Assembly (NCBI GenBank): GCA_965153455.1
Contig: OZ234497.1
Span: forward strand, 15,238,302-15,302,301
Direction: 5' to 3'
Length of the DNA stretch: 64,000 bases
From: Sphagnum compactum
Lineage: Eukaryota > Bryophyta > Sphagnopsida > Sphagnales
Each line of letters starts with the position of its first letter. The first letter of the stretch is position 1. The notes under the pieces are model-generated. The model saw nothing but the letters and a program-made list of their open reading frames with translations. It was not told the origin of the DNA and did not search any database. The position numbers and the translations under genes are program-made. Below are positions 33,901 to 45,933 of this stretch, piece after piece.

Positions 33901-36900
33901 CCCCATCACAAAAAAATCTCAAAAACTGTCTATGAGGGCAGATTTGTCACAGCAGGTTTTTAAATTTTCAACTGCACCTGCTGAAGGCACAAGATTACCG
34001 TTGGTTTCTCAGGGACTACCAGATTCTAGTGTAGTTATAAGCTCTCCAGAGCACACTGTACGGGCTTCTGTAGAGCAAGGCTCCAGAACAGCGTCTGTGG
34101 TCAGGCACCCAGATTCTGGTTTGAGTAACAAGGATGGAGTTCTACTGAAGAATGCCCAATCCATGTGCTCAAATTCTTCTGGGTTGCAGGTTGTTGGGGA
34201 TACCATGTCCGGGGTTTTACCAGTGCCACAAGAAAGTGAATGTGAGCATGCCTTACGTTTGAAAGATGAAAATCCATCTTCAACTTCTCATCAAACAAAT
34301 GTTCTTGTGTCAGACGCTTCAGCACAACCTGCCATCTCTTCAATTGGCACCTTAGTTGAGCTTTCTGCTGGAAATTCTGTTGAGACTCTCATTCATGTTG
34401 CACAATCAAAACAAGCACATTCTACTCCAAGTTCTGTGGTGCTGAACAAACCCACTTCTTCCTCCCCTTTAAGGAGGATTGTCCCCAGCTTCAGTGTCAA
34501 GAGTTCAATATTTTCTCCTATCACTACTGTAACACAAAGTAGTTATGATACAGCAACATCTATAAACCCACCAGGTTATGCTCTGTGGCCACCTTTGCCC
34601 CAACTTCAGGCTGGAACAAGTCAACTAGGACCATCAGGTATGCATGGTCCCATCTGGAATATAGACCCTGGAGGAGAGGATAGGATGCAGTTGTTGCGGC
34701 AGATGCAAGAGGAGGAAGAGGCTGTGGATAAAGCCCTTGAGGAAGCACAGCTGCGCAGACGACAATGTGAAGTGAGTGAGCGGGATGCACGGCGTCTTTA
34801 CCAGGATGCACAGAGTGCACTGGCCTCAGCTAATGCACTTTGTGATGCACTTCTGCATCAGCGCAAGCTGCTCAATGCCCAGCTTCGAGCTGCAGAACTT
34901 CATATGCTACAACCACCTCCCTTTGCAATGCCCACTGACAGACGACTATCTTATGATCGTCATCCACAGCTCACTGAACCTGTGAAATTTCCATCAGCTG
35001 CATGGACAAATCAACAACAGTTACCAGGAGGAATGGCTTTTGGGTCTAGAGTGCATGTTAGGGGTAATCAGAGACAGGTAACACTTATGGAGGACGAGGG
35101 TCAATTAACCACCACATCTCCACTTGAGAATTTCCAAACTATGGGGTCACAGATGAGTATGGCTGCTGGTGTTCTGAAGGCAAACCTTGAGAGCCCCTTT
35201 TCAAAGCGGTCTTCAGACCATACTCCTGCAGGGCATCTGTTGGAACTTCAGATGGGTGCTGACACTGTTGGAAACCAGAAAGTTCATTGCAATCTGGATG
35301 TCCACCCAGTGCAGAATGTTGAGCACAGCCATAATGTGCAATCTCATGAAATACCTGATTTGAGTCTTGACTGTTGGAGGGGATCTGCAGCAGTCAATGC
35401 GAGTGATGATGCCTCTCCTGTACATACAGTAGTGAAGGATAGTAAGGCCATTCAGGTCAGAAACCTTTCTGCTGCAGATTTGGAGGGCTCATGTGGAGAT
35501 TCTGGAACAAATGGTTTGGAAGGCTGTTTTAGACCTGAGAAGAGTGATCTCCAGCATCTCACTCAGAATGGTGGGAATATTAGCACATGTATTGAGAAAT
35601 TGCCTGATGATAGGAGTCAGAAACCTGTGATGCTTAGTATGGGGATGGAGAAAATAGACCCAGATGAGATTGGTGCTGCCCCTAATTCCAAAGTAGAAAC
35701 AGTCCAAGGCTTGGGTTTTGACAATCAGCCTACATATGAGGAACAGTTGCAATCATCAGACAGGGAGCAAAAAAGTGCAGCAAGTGATTTGGACAAACAT
35801 ATTTTTGCAAGTTTAAGTGTGCATTCTGCAGGGAAGGAGTGTCCTATGAACAAGGAGAAGTTGAGTACGTCAGAGATCATGTGCACAAGTTTGGGAGAAG
35901 AGTCACAGACAATTCTGGAAAGGCATGACAGTGACATACAGCACCTGCATGCTGCTGAGAGGACAATTACACCACTGCAGAAGGACACAATCAGTCTGGC
36001 CCCAGGTCATCACTTTGCCAAAACAGATGGTATTGGTTTGAGAATGATGTTGCAGCATGGAAGTACAGCAATTCCTGCAGGAGATGAAGCCATGATGATG
36101 GCTTCATCCCCTTCAGTGAGGCTCACTGCAGTTTGTGATACTGATGAAGACCAGATAGATGCTAGACATTCTAGAGTTGAGGTTTGCTTTCCAGTAGAAT
36201 GTCTAGAAAGTGTGGTAGATGGGCACAATGTTGATGATTGTGAACAAACCATCATGGTGAGAAGGGCTGGTTCTGATGGTGAATGCACTATGTATGTTGA
36301 GGATGATCAACACACAAATGAGAAAGGTATGTTCTTAAGCATACTTCTAAAGATTGGCCAATAATGTTGAGATTTGTGTTATCCTTTTCGAACTCGTGTT
36401 TACTCTACTGTTGGTAACTGCAGCTCAAGAAGAGCCTGTTTCTCTCATATTTGAGGATGCAACCATGCCAGGAACACAGGACAGTCAAAGTGACAGTGAA
36501 GGGGATGGCCATGATAATGACCTATCAACTGAAGTTATGCCAATTTTGGTGAAGTCCAGACCTGAAATCACTGGGTTAAGAGCTTTGGCAGATGATGATG
36601 TAAACAATGATCTCCTTCCAGAGAAAGATGCTCATGTGCAAGGAGACTCTTTTGTAGAGTTCACAAATGCAGGGCGTTTGATGTCCTCAGACTCCCTGGT
36701 GCTTGTGAAGGAGGCTGCTGCTGTGCAACAAGATGTATGTGAAACTGCACCTGGTACCCCCAAAGCGTCCCAGGTAAAAAGCGACAAGGAAAAGATGCAT
36801 GGGTTGAACCAAAAGAACCAAAAGTTTAGTCCTGGAAAAGTGGAAGGACACGGATTTGAAAGAGAGCAAGAATCTGGAAGGGGAAACAAGGGTATGCAGG

Positions 36901-39900
36901 TTCAGAAAGGATCAGTAATGGAGGCTGTTACAGAGAGCAGAGCCGGGTTTCGAGGTCCTGTCAACTCTATGGTTGCCAACGGAGAACCCTTTCTTGAAGG
37001 AGTGGAAGTACGAATCATCAAGAATGAAGCTTTCTTTATTGGGGATGAGCAGCTACCAAGTTCTGTACTCTATGGAATCTCTTGCTTGTGTCTTGAAAAA
37101 CCATCTGAAGAGCATTTTAAATGGATGGGTACCAGCCTGACCACTTCCATGTCATTAGGAAAGTATGAGAGCCCTCTGAGTATGTTCCGCTCGTACAGGT
37201 TATCTTCTCAATTTGGATGGGCATGGCACTACAGTGTAGAGTCCAAAACATGGAGCCATGGCATTGACATCTGGAAACCACTGTGTAAGTTTGAACACCG
37301 TGGCAAGTGCAACAATGATGCATGCCTTGGGCAGCATGTAGCAGATTACACGCTAGGTCACACTGGTCTTCTGTCTCAGTTGCAGAGGTATGTGGATCTT
37401 GACAACCAGCTGGGAGACGATGACATGTCTGCAAGAACACTTGAGGCAGCTATTTCTGCTATTGTGGACAAAGGTCGAACTTTTGCCATCCCAGCTAAGA
37501 GCAAGGTTGCACCTATCACGAAGTCCTTTCTTAAGGACCAGTTATGGAACAGGGAATCATCAGTGCCCATATACCAGATTGGTCCAAATGTTCTGAGGCC
37601 AGATCAAATGGATCTTTGTAACAGAGTGAGGTGTCTCTTGAGGTTCCAACCAAAAGTTGTCTCCTTCTCTTCTTCTTTACTATCACCAGCTCTTTGCAGG
37701 TCATTGCTTCCAGATGTGCCTTGCTTACTTACAGCAACAGTAGAGGACAGCAGTATCACGCATGCAGCAGAGGAGAGCAGGCGGTACATAGGAGATGCTG
37801 GTTATTCACAAGAAGTTGCAGAGGTACATACTTGAAGATTATTGTATTTCACATTTGGGGTTTTGTATCACCTTGCAGAAGCAAGATTCAGGACAACAAT
37901 GATGCCATTGTTGCAAGTTCTGGACTCATTACCCTAGATGGTTTTGGAATTTTGTGGGTGATAGCAGGAGCATGTATTGAAATATCCTGCGGACATTGAA
38001 GCATGGCTGGAGCTTGCACTGACAGTCATTGACTATGACCTCAGTTGTCAGGACATGGATGCACACAAAGAAGTGAGTTCAGAGGAGAGGGAGCAATGGA
38101 TGGTCAAGGTTTCTGGGGTGGATGCTGAAGATCTTGGGTTGTTGTCTTGGGTATGCTTACCTGTAGTATGAAGGAGGAAGTAATGTGGGGTTGTGGGGAT
38201 GGCGGGAACAGGCTCTTTACATTCTTTCACGAGCTTTAGAGGCCAATCCTACTGTTGTTGTGCTATGGGTGGTATACATTGGCTTATTCTACAACAAAGA
38301 AAGCAACATCGGCGCTGATGACATGTTTCATCATGCGGTACTTGTCTCCATGCCATAATCAAGGATTACATGTTGAACCTATTTCTCTTTTTTTGTTCAC
38401 CTACAATTAGGGCCACACTATTGACATTTCTCAATTTTGTGTTTCCATTCATCTGTGCTGCATTCACTAAGGTTCATTGTAGATGGCAATCAAAGTTTGC
38501 GTGAAGATACAAAAAAAATTAGATTTCATTTGATTGCTTTGCTGCCACAGTTGGTAGAAAGGAGATGCTGGATGGTAGACTGTTACTTTGTAATTTTACA
38601 AAGAATATGTCAATTCCTGTGGTGTGCAGGTGGGTTTCAATCCAAACTCTTACGAACTTTGGCTCTTGTTCATTCATAGTAGGCCAAAGCTTGGAGATTG
38701 CTTGGATGCATACAAGCTAGCATTGCAGAGTTTGTGCTCTTTGGAGGAGAATGATCGAGAGGAACAGAGTGCTTGCTTGCTGGACTTGGCCCTGCAGATG
38801 CTTAACTGCATGTGTGTTTCATCACAAACATCTCTGCTGCATGGTTGGGTGGATGCACTTGCTGACCCCAAAGTTAGTAACAGGGGACTACTGGCCTTTC
38901 TCACACCAAATGACTCCTGTGTCCTGTGGGTGGGGTGTGCCTATGCTGTGGCTTTTGGTGAGCTGCCCCATGAGTTTGTACGACGCCTCGGATGCAATCA
39001 GCTGTTGCCATTTGAGTTAAACTGGGATAGACGCTCAGAAGTGCAAGAGGGTTCTGGTGCTCGTGTTATTAAATTGCTAAATGCAGGCATGAACTGCCTG
39101 GTAGGTACTGCACATCAGCGAAGCCAACATGCTTTAGCAGTGAATCACGTGCAGTCCCTGGCTTTGTACCATGGGCTTAATCAAGCTCTGATGATGGCCC
39201 ACCAGCTGTGGGAAATGCATTCCAGCTGTGTGGAACTGGTGCTCCTTGTGGCACGTATGGAGGGGAAGACAGGTGGGGTAGCTATATTTGAGAAAGCTTT
39301 ACAGCACTGGCCCCATCGCCAAGTTGGTCTGCAGCAGCTGTGGAATCAATATGCTGTGCATGTCCTGCAGTGGGGAGGCAAGAGTTCGGCCCTGCGTGTA
39401 TTGTACCAGTGTGCTTCTAGAGCAATTGCAGTTAATGTCTCTGCATCCTGGGAGCTGAGGCAAGACAGCAAGGTTAGGGACGCTTTAGAATTTATTGCAG
39501 AGAATAATATGTCCAATGGCAGCTTTGGTTCAATAGGTTGTGATGCAGTGTTTGCATGGCTAAATCTGGCTCTTTTTGAGGTGCTTAGTGGGGATAGGGG
39601 ACGTGCACAAGCAGCAGTAGAGAGAAGCATGAAGGCAGCAATCAGTAGTGAAGATGTACGGCACTGCTGGAGAGAAATGGCTGCTTTGACCGTTCTTGGT
39701 GATGTTGACAATGTGAGGCAACCCAATCATGTCCTTGACCTCCTAGACAGATGCTGTGTAGAAACTGATGTGCTCTGGAAGTTAACACCTCTCTCAAGCA
39801 GAGTGTCAAAGAACATCTCAAAGCATCGCCTACGATCTTTCATTGAACTTCTCCTAGGTCCTTCACCCGTAGACTACTCAGTTGTAAACAGTTTTGTCCA

Positions 39901-40312
39901 CACATTCATAGCCAAGGGACTTAGGTTGGGAAAACTCACCAGCGGACTGGTTGAGGGAGTACTTGCAGTGATGCCAGGCAACGTAGAAGTAGTGTTGCCT
40001 TTATGTAGACTGCTTAGACATGAGCCGACTAGTATTCAGGAACTTGCTGCTGTGATCTGGGCAAGCTCAATCATCTTGAGCACCTTGTTACAAGCCTGTC
40101 CGCAAGCCCCTGAACGAGACTGGGTGGAGGCTGGGCAGTTATTAGCCCATCTTGGGGACAAAAGTTCCCTTCAAGAGTTTTACCAACATGCTCTTGTTGT
40201 GTATCCATTCTCAGCTGCCCTCCAATGCAGCCTGTTGGAACTTCAACAGTCACATGTAGACAGGACGGTTGCAGTTGAGGACACATTGCTTGAAGGCCTG
40301 CCAATCTGCTGA
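30949..40312 (+). CDS. ZFC3H1-like zinc-finger protein (nuclear exosome adaptor family)
   Basis: Homologue of ZFC3H1/Red1-type proteins, which link polyadenylated nuclear RNA to exosome decay. Supported exons: 30949 to about 31092 (MGDARQIEMLRAKVVASMPL, acidic EEGELSAEDDE), 31877-32068, 32221-32264, about 32429-32708, 32919-36326, 36424-37823, about 37968 to 38108 or 38150, 38167-38337 and 38630-40312. Phases agree at the joins I checked. One or more exons between 31092 and 31877 are unresolved. Domains in order: acidic N-terminus, EEKFVIKFDSDSDSEGE, a long low-complexity Ser/Gln-rich region, a coiled coil (EEEEAVDKALEEAQ to LNAQLRAAEL, 34707-34902), the motif YESPLSMFRSYRLSSQF, the finger CKFEHRGKCNNDACLGQH (C-x7-C-x4-C-x3-H, about 37283-37336), then HAT/TPR-like helices (ALYILSRALEANPTVVVLW; PNSYELWLLFIHSR). 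Total is about 2,400 residues or more, larger than the human (about 2,000) and Arabidopsis proteins. Stop is TGA at 40310. Confidence 0.85.
31529..31656 (+). repeat. Triplicated 42-bp unit in a ZFC3H1-like gene intron
   Basis: Three adjacent units share GCAANCCT, CCATATTTNGGGTTT, CTGAGCTAAATCT. They lie in the unresolved 5' intron region and include telomere-like AGGGTTT text by chance. Confidence 0.75.
37631..37699 (+). other. Possible in-frame retained intron of the ZFC3H1-like gene
   Basis: This 69-base stretch begins GTGTCT and ends in a pyrimidine-rich tract with CTTTGCAG. It is open in the coding frame and divisible by three, so the protein reads through whether or not it is spliced (R|SLLPDV after removal). 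A real intron is plausible but unproven. Confidence 0.4.
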
Positions 40313-41540
40313 AAAGCCTGCTATTTTATGGACAATGGGACCTCCTCTGTTGACCTGTGCTACGGGAGGAACTTCGAGTAGGCAACAAACACTTCGGAGC
40401 AGGGAGCAATGATACAGTCTGAGGAGAGCTGCATCCAGCTTGTCTTCAACAACGTGTTGGAATTGAACTGTGGTGTCTGTATGGCAGCTTTCCAGTGCAT
40501 CAGTTCATGTGTGTTTGTGTGGAGTTGTTATGTGCACAGCTGAATTGTTGCAATTTGCCAATTGGTGATGGTTCAGTTCCCAATGTCATTTCTGCACATT
40601 TTTGGAGTTGTCATCTTTGCCTCTGAATTATGCAGATCTGTTGGATTTGAATGTTGTGTATATTCAGATGCCACCACCAGAATTGAGTACCATATCCAGG
40701 TGGGCTGTGTATGCCTTTGCAATTCTTGGTAATGTTGCTGGCATCCATCAATAGTCTTTTCTCTGTTAAATCTGAGGTGGTCATATTTGTGGTTTTTTTG
40801 GGTTTTTTGCAGGTGAGTTTGAGGAGCTTGTGTGTCCATGATTGCCTTTTCTACCAAACGGTACCCATGTGTCCTTCCTTTGTATCCTTTGTAGCTGATA
40901 CTTTTGTATTTCTGATTGGAGCTTGTTGAGCCACTTTTGCTTCACTCATTTTTTATGACATCATGTCTGATATTGTGTGAACTTGGTGGGGCTGTAGTCC
41001 TGAACTTATGACTTTGCAGTAGTATGTAAAGTGGCTGAACAGATTTTTGGATTAGTTGCTAGAAGAACCATTGCTAATGCATGGTTGACAGGGAAATGCA
41101 GGTGCTTCTAGTACAAAATTGTTGCTTGTACATAGGGGTTATTAACTTCCTCTGTTCTGGGACCCCTCTTGTTTTGTTTCAGTCAGATAGAAGTGGTGTA
41201 CGAGTCCATCCTCTTCGCCATTCCTGCACATGGTGTTTCATCTGTTACAATTAGTTGAGCAAGTTCTATTGCATGATTTCAGATTCACAAGGCATATCAT
41301 GGAGAGAAGATTTGACCACTTTGGTAGGTTTTAGCAATACAGGTGGTTTAGGTTGTTAGCAGAATTTTCTTGTGGGGACAAATCCTTTATCATCTACCCC
41401 TCTTGAAGCTTACTCATTTTGAGGGCACAATGGGGAGAGCATGAACAGGACTAGGTGTTCTAGAATTGTAAACAAGCATGACAATGAAGAAAAGATTTGT
41501 TTCTCAAAAATTGCAATTGTATTTGATTAGGAATTAATTA
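40313..41540 (+). other. 3' flank of the ZFC3H1-like gene
   Basis: Not AT-rich compared with DNA to its right, so probably 3' UTR and gene flank. No canonical AATAAA was singled out. No other gene is seen. Composition changes near 41,450, where copia-like text begins. Confidence 0.4.
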
Positions 41541-43083
41541 TTTCACCTTCAAAGTGTTGTTATGGAGTTTTCCTTTTGCAAAGTGACCACTTGCAGTGGA
41601 ATGGATTATGAGGTGTTTAACAGTGGTTTCAGGGAGAAATATTACTTGAACAATATTACTTTTACACAATTGGCACGAAGAAATACTTACACCAAGATAT
41701 GCATGACGGATATCCAGAGAGGGAAATTGAATTTCAACACCAATTCAATAGACTTTGGCATAGGAAATTTGGCCATCTGAATTATCTTGGTCTTAGTCAT
41801 TTGTCTAAACACAATAGAATCCTATAACTACCAAAGATAGAAGTCATAAAGAAGGTGTGTGAAAGCTATTTGGCCGAATGCCAACACTAAAAACGATTCC
41901 CTCGATGATCTGAGAATTGTGCATCAAAACCTTCTATACTAATCCATTCTGATTTAGTTGGACCTTTACCAATTCCGTGTTTAAGTGGATCCAAATGTTT
42001 TGTGGTTTTCATATATGACTATTCCTGTAAATTTTAGACCTACTTTATGCGGAGTAAAGCTGAAACTTTCACCAAATTTTAAAAATTCAAACAATAAATT
42101 GAAAGAGAAATAAACAAAAAGATAAGGATGTTCATGTTCGATTGTGGAGGTGAATTCATGTCAACAAAATTCAATAATTATTGCAATGAACATGGAATCT
42201 AGCGGCAAGCACTAATACTAGAACAAAATGGCTTGGCAGAATGAAGAAATGAAACAGTGGTGGAACATGCGCTCTTGTTGGCAATTGACATCTCACTTCC
42301 TAGTTTTTTGTGGACCAAAGCCATTTCAATTGTGAAGTTCCTGGTCAATCATAATCATAGCCTTACAAAGGCTAACCTAGGTGTTATTGCAGAAGAAAAA
42401 TACACAAGTAAAAAGCCTCACGTTGATCATCTTAAATCTTTGGTTGTGTTCCATACTTACATATCCCAAGAGAACAAATAAAGAAACTTGAGAACAAAAC
42501 AAGATGTCTGTTTCTAGGATATGATGAACATAGCAAAGTTCATAGATTATATGATCTGGTGAAAAGAAAAATACCCATTAGTAGGGATGTTACTTTTGAC
42601 AAATCAAAAATAGAATATCATCACCTCCTATCCATTGATCCGATCCAAGAGGATATCCTTCCAATTTTAAACCACAATCTTGACTATGACGATGATTTTA
42701 ATCATGACCCATTAACAAAATCTAGTCCTGAAACAAAGAACCCATAAGATGTCAGTCTTAGAGAATCAGGAGCTCATGACAATAACGTAAATGCAATACC
42801 AGTAGAACCTTTGATACGAAGTAGCCTTGATAGATCAAAAGTTGTTAATGAATACCCCAAGTTCTTGAAAGTTAGTTTCAACCCAAGAAGGACCAATCCC
42901 AACAGACATATGATATCCAACAGTGACTAGATCTCCATCCATAAAACTTTGAGACTTCTATTAGACACTTGCCATTGAAACTATAAAAGAACCAACTTCA
43001 TATTGTGAGGCAACGACAAATGAGAGGTGGATGGAGCCAATGCACTAAGAGATTGACTCCATCAAGAAAAAAAATACATGGGA

Positions 43084-43700
43084 AGGTGAATGCACACTAA
43101 GGTGGAGTACTTTTCGGCATATGTGGAGTCCATATTAGTGTTAAAATAAAAGTCCATTTTACATTGTAATAAGATAAACTATATTGCGCAAGTCATATGG
43201 CAAGGTTAAACAAATTTTTTTAACTTTTTAACTTTATCAACTGTAGATAATTGTATCAAAAAATTATATTTAAAAAATGAAAAGTTGAATTATTAATTCA
43301 AATGAATAAAAGATTTTTTTTTAATATATATATTCCATTGTAGATCTCAATTTATGGTTTTCACAATCTTTCAAAATCGTCTTCCTTTGTATGAATGACA
43401 TCACATTACTTTTTATGTCAAAAAAAATCACTCAAATAAACATTTTAATAAATATAATGAGTCCATAATCATATGATATGGATTGTGATGCTAGGTTTTT
43501 GGCACTTCAAAAGTCCAATATGTTATGGTAACTCAATATTTATTCATGAAATTCATAAAATATGTTCATTTCACATCTAATATTATTTTTTTGAGTCCTT
43601 TTCACATATTATTCATTTATATTTTCTTCCATGGCCCATGATTGATAATCCAACAAGCTGTGACAAGATTATGTCCTTCATTTTAGTGTGTTTTCACCTA
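43084..43700. mobile_element. Small TIR transposon inserted in copia reverse transcriptase
   Basis: Left end GGTGAATGCACACTA (from 43085) and right end TAGTGTGTTTTCACC (to 43698) form inverted repeats. GGA flanks both sides (43081-43083 and 43701-43703) as a likely 3-bp target duplication. Removing the element and one GGA restores the copia frame from NTWE into IVDKP. The interior is AT-rich and non-coding, so this is a non-autonomous element. The superfamily is undetermined. Confidence 0.75.
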
Positions 43701-45005
43701 GGAGATAGTTGATAAACCACAAACAAAATTTCAATCACTACTAGATGGATCTATAAGATTTTTAAAAGGCATTCAAGGGAGGTACAAAAATTAAAAGCTA
43801 AAATTGTATTTAGAAGATTCCAACGGACAGTAGGCATAAGATGGTCAATCATAAGATCAATTATGTCCATAGCTACAAAAAGGAATTGGAAAGTGAGACA
43901 AATGGATGTAAAAACTATGTTTTTAAATGGACAAGTGCATGAAAAAGTGTACATGGAGATCCCTGAAGGATTTGAAGGAACGAGGGACCCTACCAAAATA
44001 GGCAAATTAGATCAAACCCTCTGTGATTTAAAGTAGGCACCAAAAACATGGCATTCAAGGATAAACTCTTGGTTTTTGGAACAAGGCCTGATTGTAAGTA
44101 GTGTAAATCCCAACATGTATTATAAGGAGAAGGACATGAAGAGAATCATCATATTGTTGTATGTGGACGACTTGTTATTAATTATAGATGATCGAAAGGA
44201 GATTAAACGAATGCAAAGGGTGCTTATGGAAAACTTTTAAATGACTAACTTGGGTTAGCAAGACTCTACCTTGGTGTGGAATTTGAGTACTTTCCATCAA
44301 GAATATGGCTACATCAATAAACCTATGTTAGAAAAATACTCAACAAGTATGCAATGAATAATTATACGCTCGCAAAAATATTGATGGATCCTGGTGTGCA
44401 ACTGCAAAAGAAAATGGGCACTTGAAGAGTAAAACTGGAATTGTATAGATCACTAATAGGCATTTTAATCTACGTGACCAATACGTGGTTGGACATCTGC
44501 TTTTGCGGTGAATTGTGTAAGATCAAAACATATGAATGAGCCAAAAGAAGCCCATTTGCAAGTTGTCAAACAAATTCTAGAATACTTGAAAAGCACGCTT
44601 GACTTTTGGACTACATCTTGCATGCAAGGGAGATGAAATTTATTTTGTGTTTGCATATGCGGATTGGGGATGTGATCTAAACTCAAAACATTCAACCTCA
44701 AGAATGTTACACAAATTAGGAAATTTTATAGTGGATTGGTTAAGTAAATTATAAGATGTAAGATCTCTCTCAACCACAGAAGTAGAATATAAAATATTCT
44801 TAAATGCCGCAACTAGCATTCTTCACTTCCAAAAGTTATTTGCAGAATTAAATATTAACCAATACAAGCCTACACCTTTATATAATGATAATCAATCATG
44901 TATTAGGTTAATTGACAATCTTATAATACATGAAAAAACCAAACATATAAATATAAGAATGCACTTTATTCACACAAAAAAATTATTAGGAGAAGTAGAA
45001 GTTGA

Positions 45006-45806
45006 CTGGGTGAAAACACACTACGATGACCCCCCTTGGGACATTTTTGGGTTTAATATTATAGTACATACAATATAATTGTTCCAAAAGTATGGTACAT
45101 TTAATTTTGGGTATCAATTTTGGTTTTTAGGCCTTACAATTATTAGTTCTACAAAACTAATGTAATGTAATTTTTTTTAAATAATAAATTTCATTATTTA
45201 TATTGAAGGATCCATGAATTTATTTATAGTATACATTGGTATAATCGGGCCATTGTCTCATTTTGCCTACACTAATTTTAATGTTTCATTAGTCATTAAA
45301 ATAATGAATTTTAATAAACTTTTAAAAGCAACCCATCTAGCTATGCTTGTCATCTTCCATGTGAATGTGATTACTTGTCAAAATTTCAATTTACCACACA
45401 TTTATCGCATCTTTGATAAAAAAACTCATTTTTTTATATGAAAAATTGAAATTAATCACATGGTATTGAACGTGGTTTAAACTATGTGAAATGAAATTGT
45501 TCAATATACCTTCAACTTTCATAAATATCAAAAGTCATTTAAATTGTTTTTTGAATATATTTGTGTTTTTGAATACATAGATATATTACATATGTTTCCA
45601 CAAATATACTCCAATCTCCCACTTTATAAAATGTAATGAAAAAGTTTTTAAAAAAATATCTTGCCTAGGTTATATTCTAACATAATATACAAAAATATTG
45701 TGAATGTTTTTCAAAAGTTTGAGGTGAAATACATTCAAACATGCACACCCCTAGAAAGTGGTACAATGAGACGTCGCAAAGGGGGTCACTATAGTGTGTT
45801 TTCACC
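45006..45806. mobile_element. Small TIR transposon inserted in copia RNase H
   Basis: Left GGTGAAAACACACTA (from 45009) and right TAGTGTGTTTTCACC (to 45806) are perfect inverted repeats of 15 bases, continuing imperfectly as TGACCCCC. TGA at 45003-45005 and 45807-45809 is a likely 3-bp target duplication, and excising the element restores EVDYV in the copia frame. The interior matches 48715-49310. Confidence 0.8.
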
Positions 45807-45933
45807 TGATTATGTATGTATTTCAATACAACAAACAAATCTTTTTACTAAACCAATAGCTCATTCTAGGTATGCAGCCAATAAAATAAAGCTAGGTATA
45901 AAACCCTTGTTGAACACATTACGATGCTCTTAA

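Larger units (their letters stand above)
41560..45933 (+). mobile_element. Degenerate Ty1/copia retrotransposon pol, split by two insertions
   Basis: Pol domains appear in copia order with many stops and frameshifts: an integrase start IHSDLVGPLPIPCLSGSKCF (about 41944-42003), further integrase text at 42257-42481, and NTWE before the first insertion at 43081. Reverse-transcriptase text resumes after it (ITTRWIYKIFKRHS at about 43730, NWKVRQMDVKTMFLNGQVHE at about 43881-43940, YVDDLLLI at about 44160). RNase H text runs 44640-45000 (TTEVEY, HIN-RMHFIHTKK) and ends VEVDW before the second insertion. The last pol block, QQTNLFTKPIAHSRYAANKI, lies at 45829-45888. No gag, primer-binding site or LTR pair was recognised, so the ends are provisional. 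The element cannot encode a working protein. Confidence 0.85.

Noticed and set aside
38151-38166. A 16-base intron in the ZFC3H1-like gene
   Set aside because: Shorter than any spliceosomal intron expected in plants; an earlier donor or a lesion is more likely.
45020-45803. Calling the 45-kb element a CACTA transposon because its ends read CACTACG...TATAGTG
   Set aside because: The inverted repeat continues outward through GGTGAAAACA, and bases next to CACTA on each side (ACA/TGT) are inverted rather than duplicated. The copia frame places the boundary further out.
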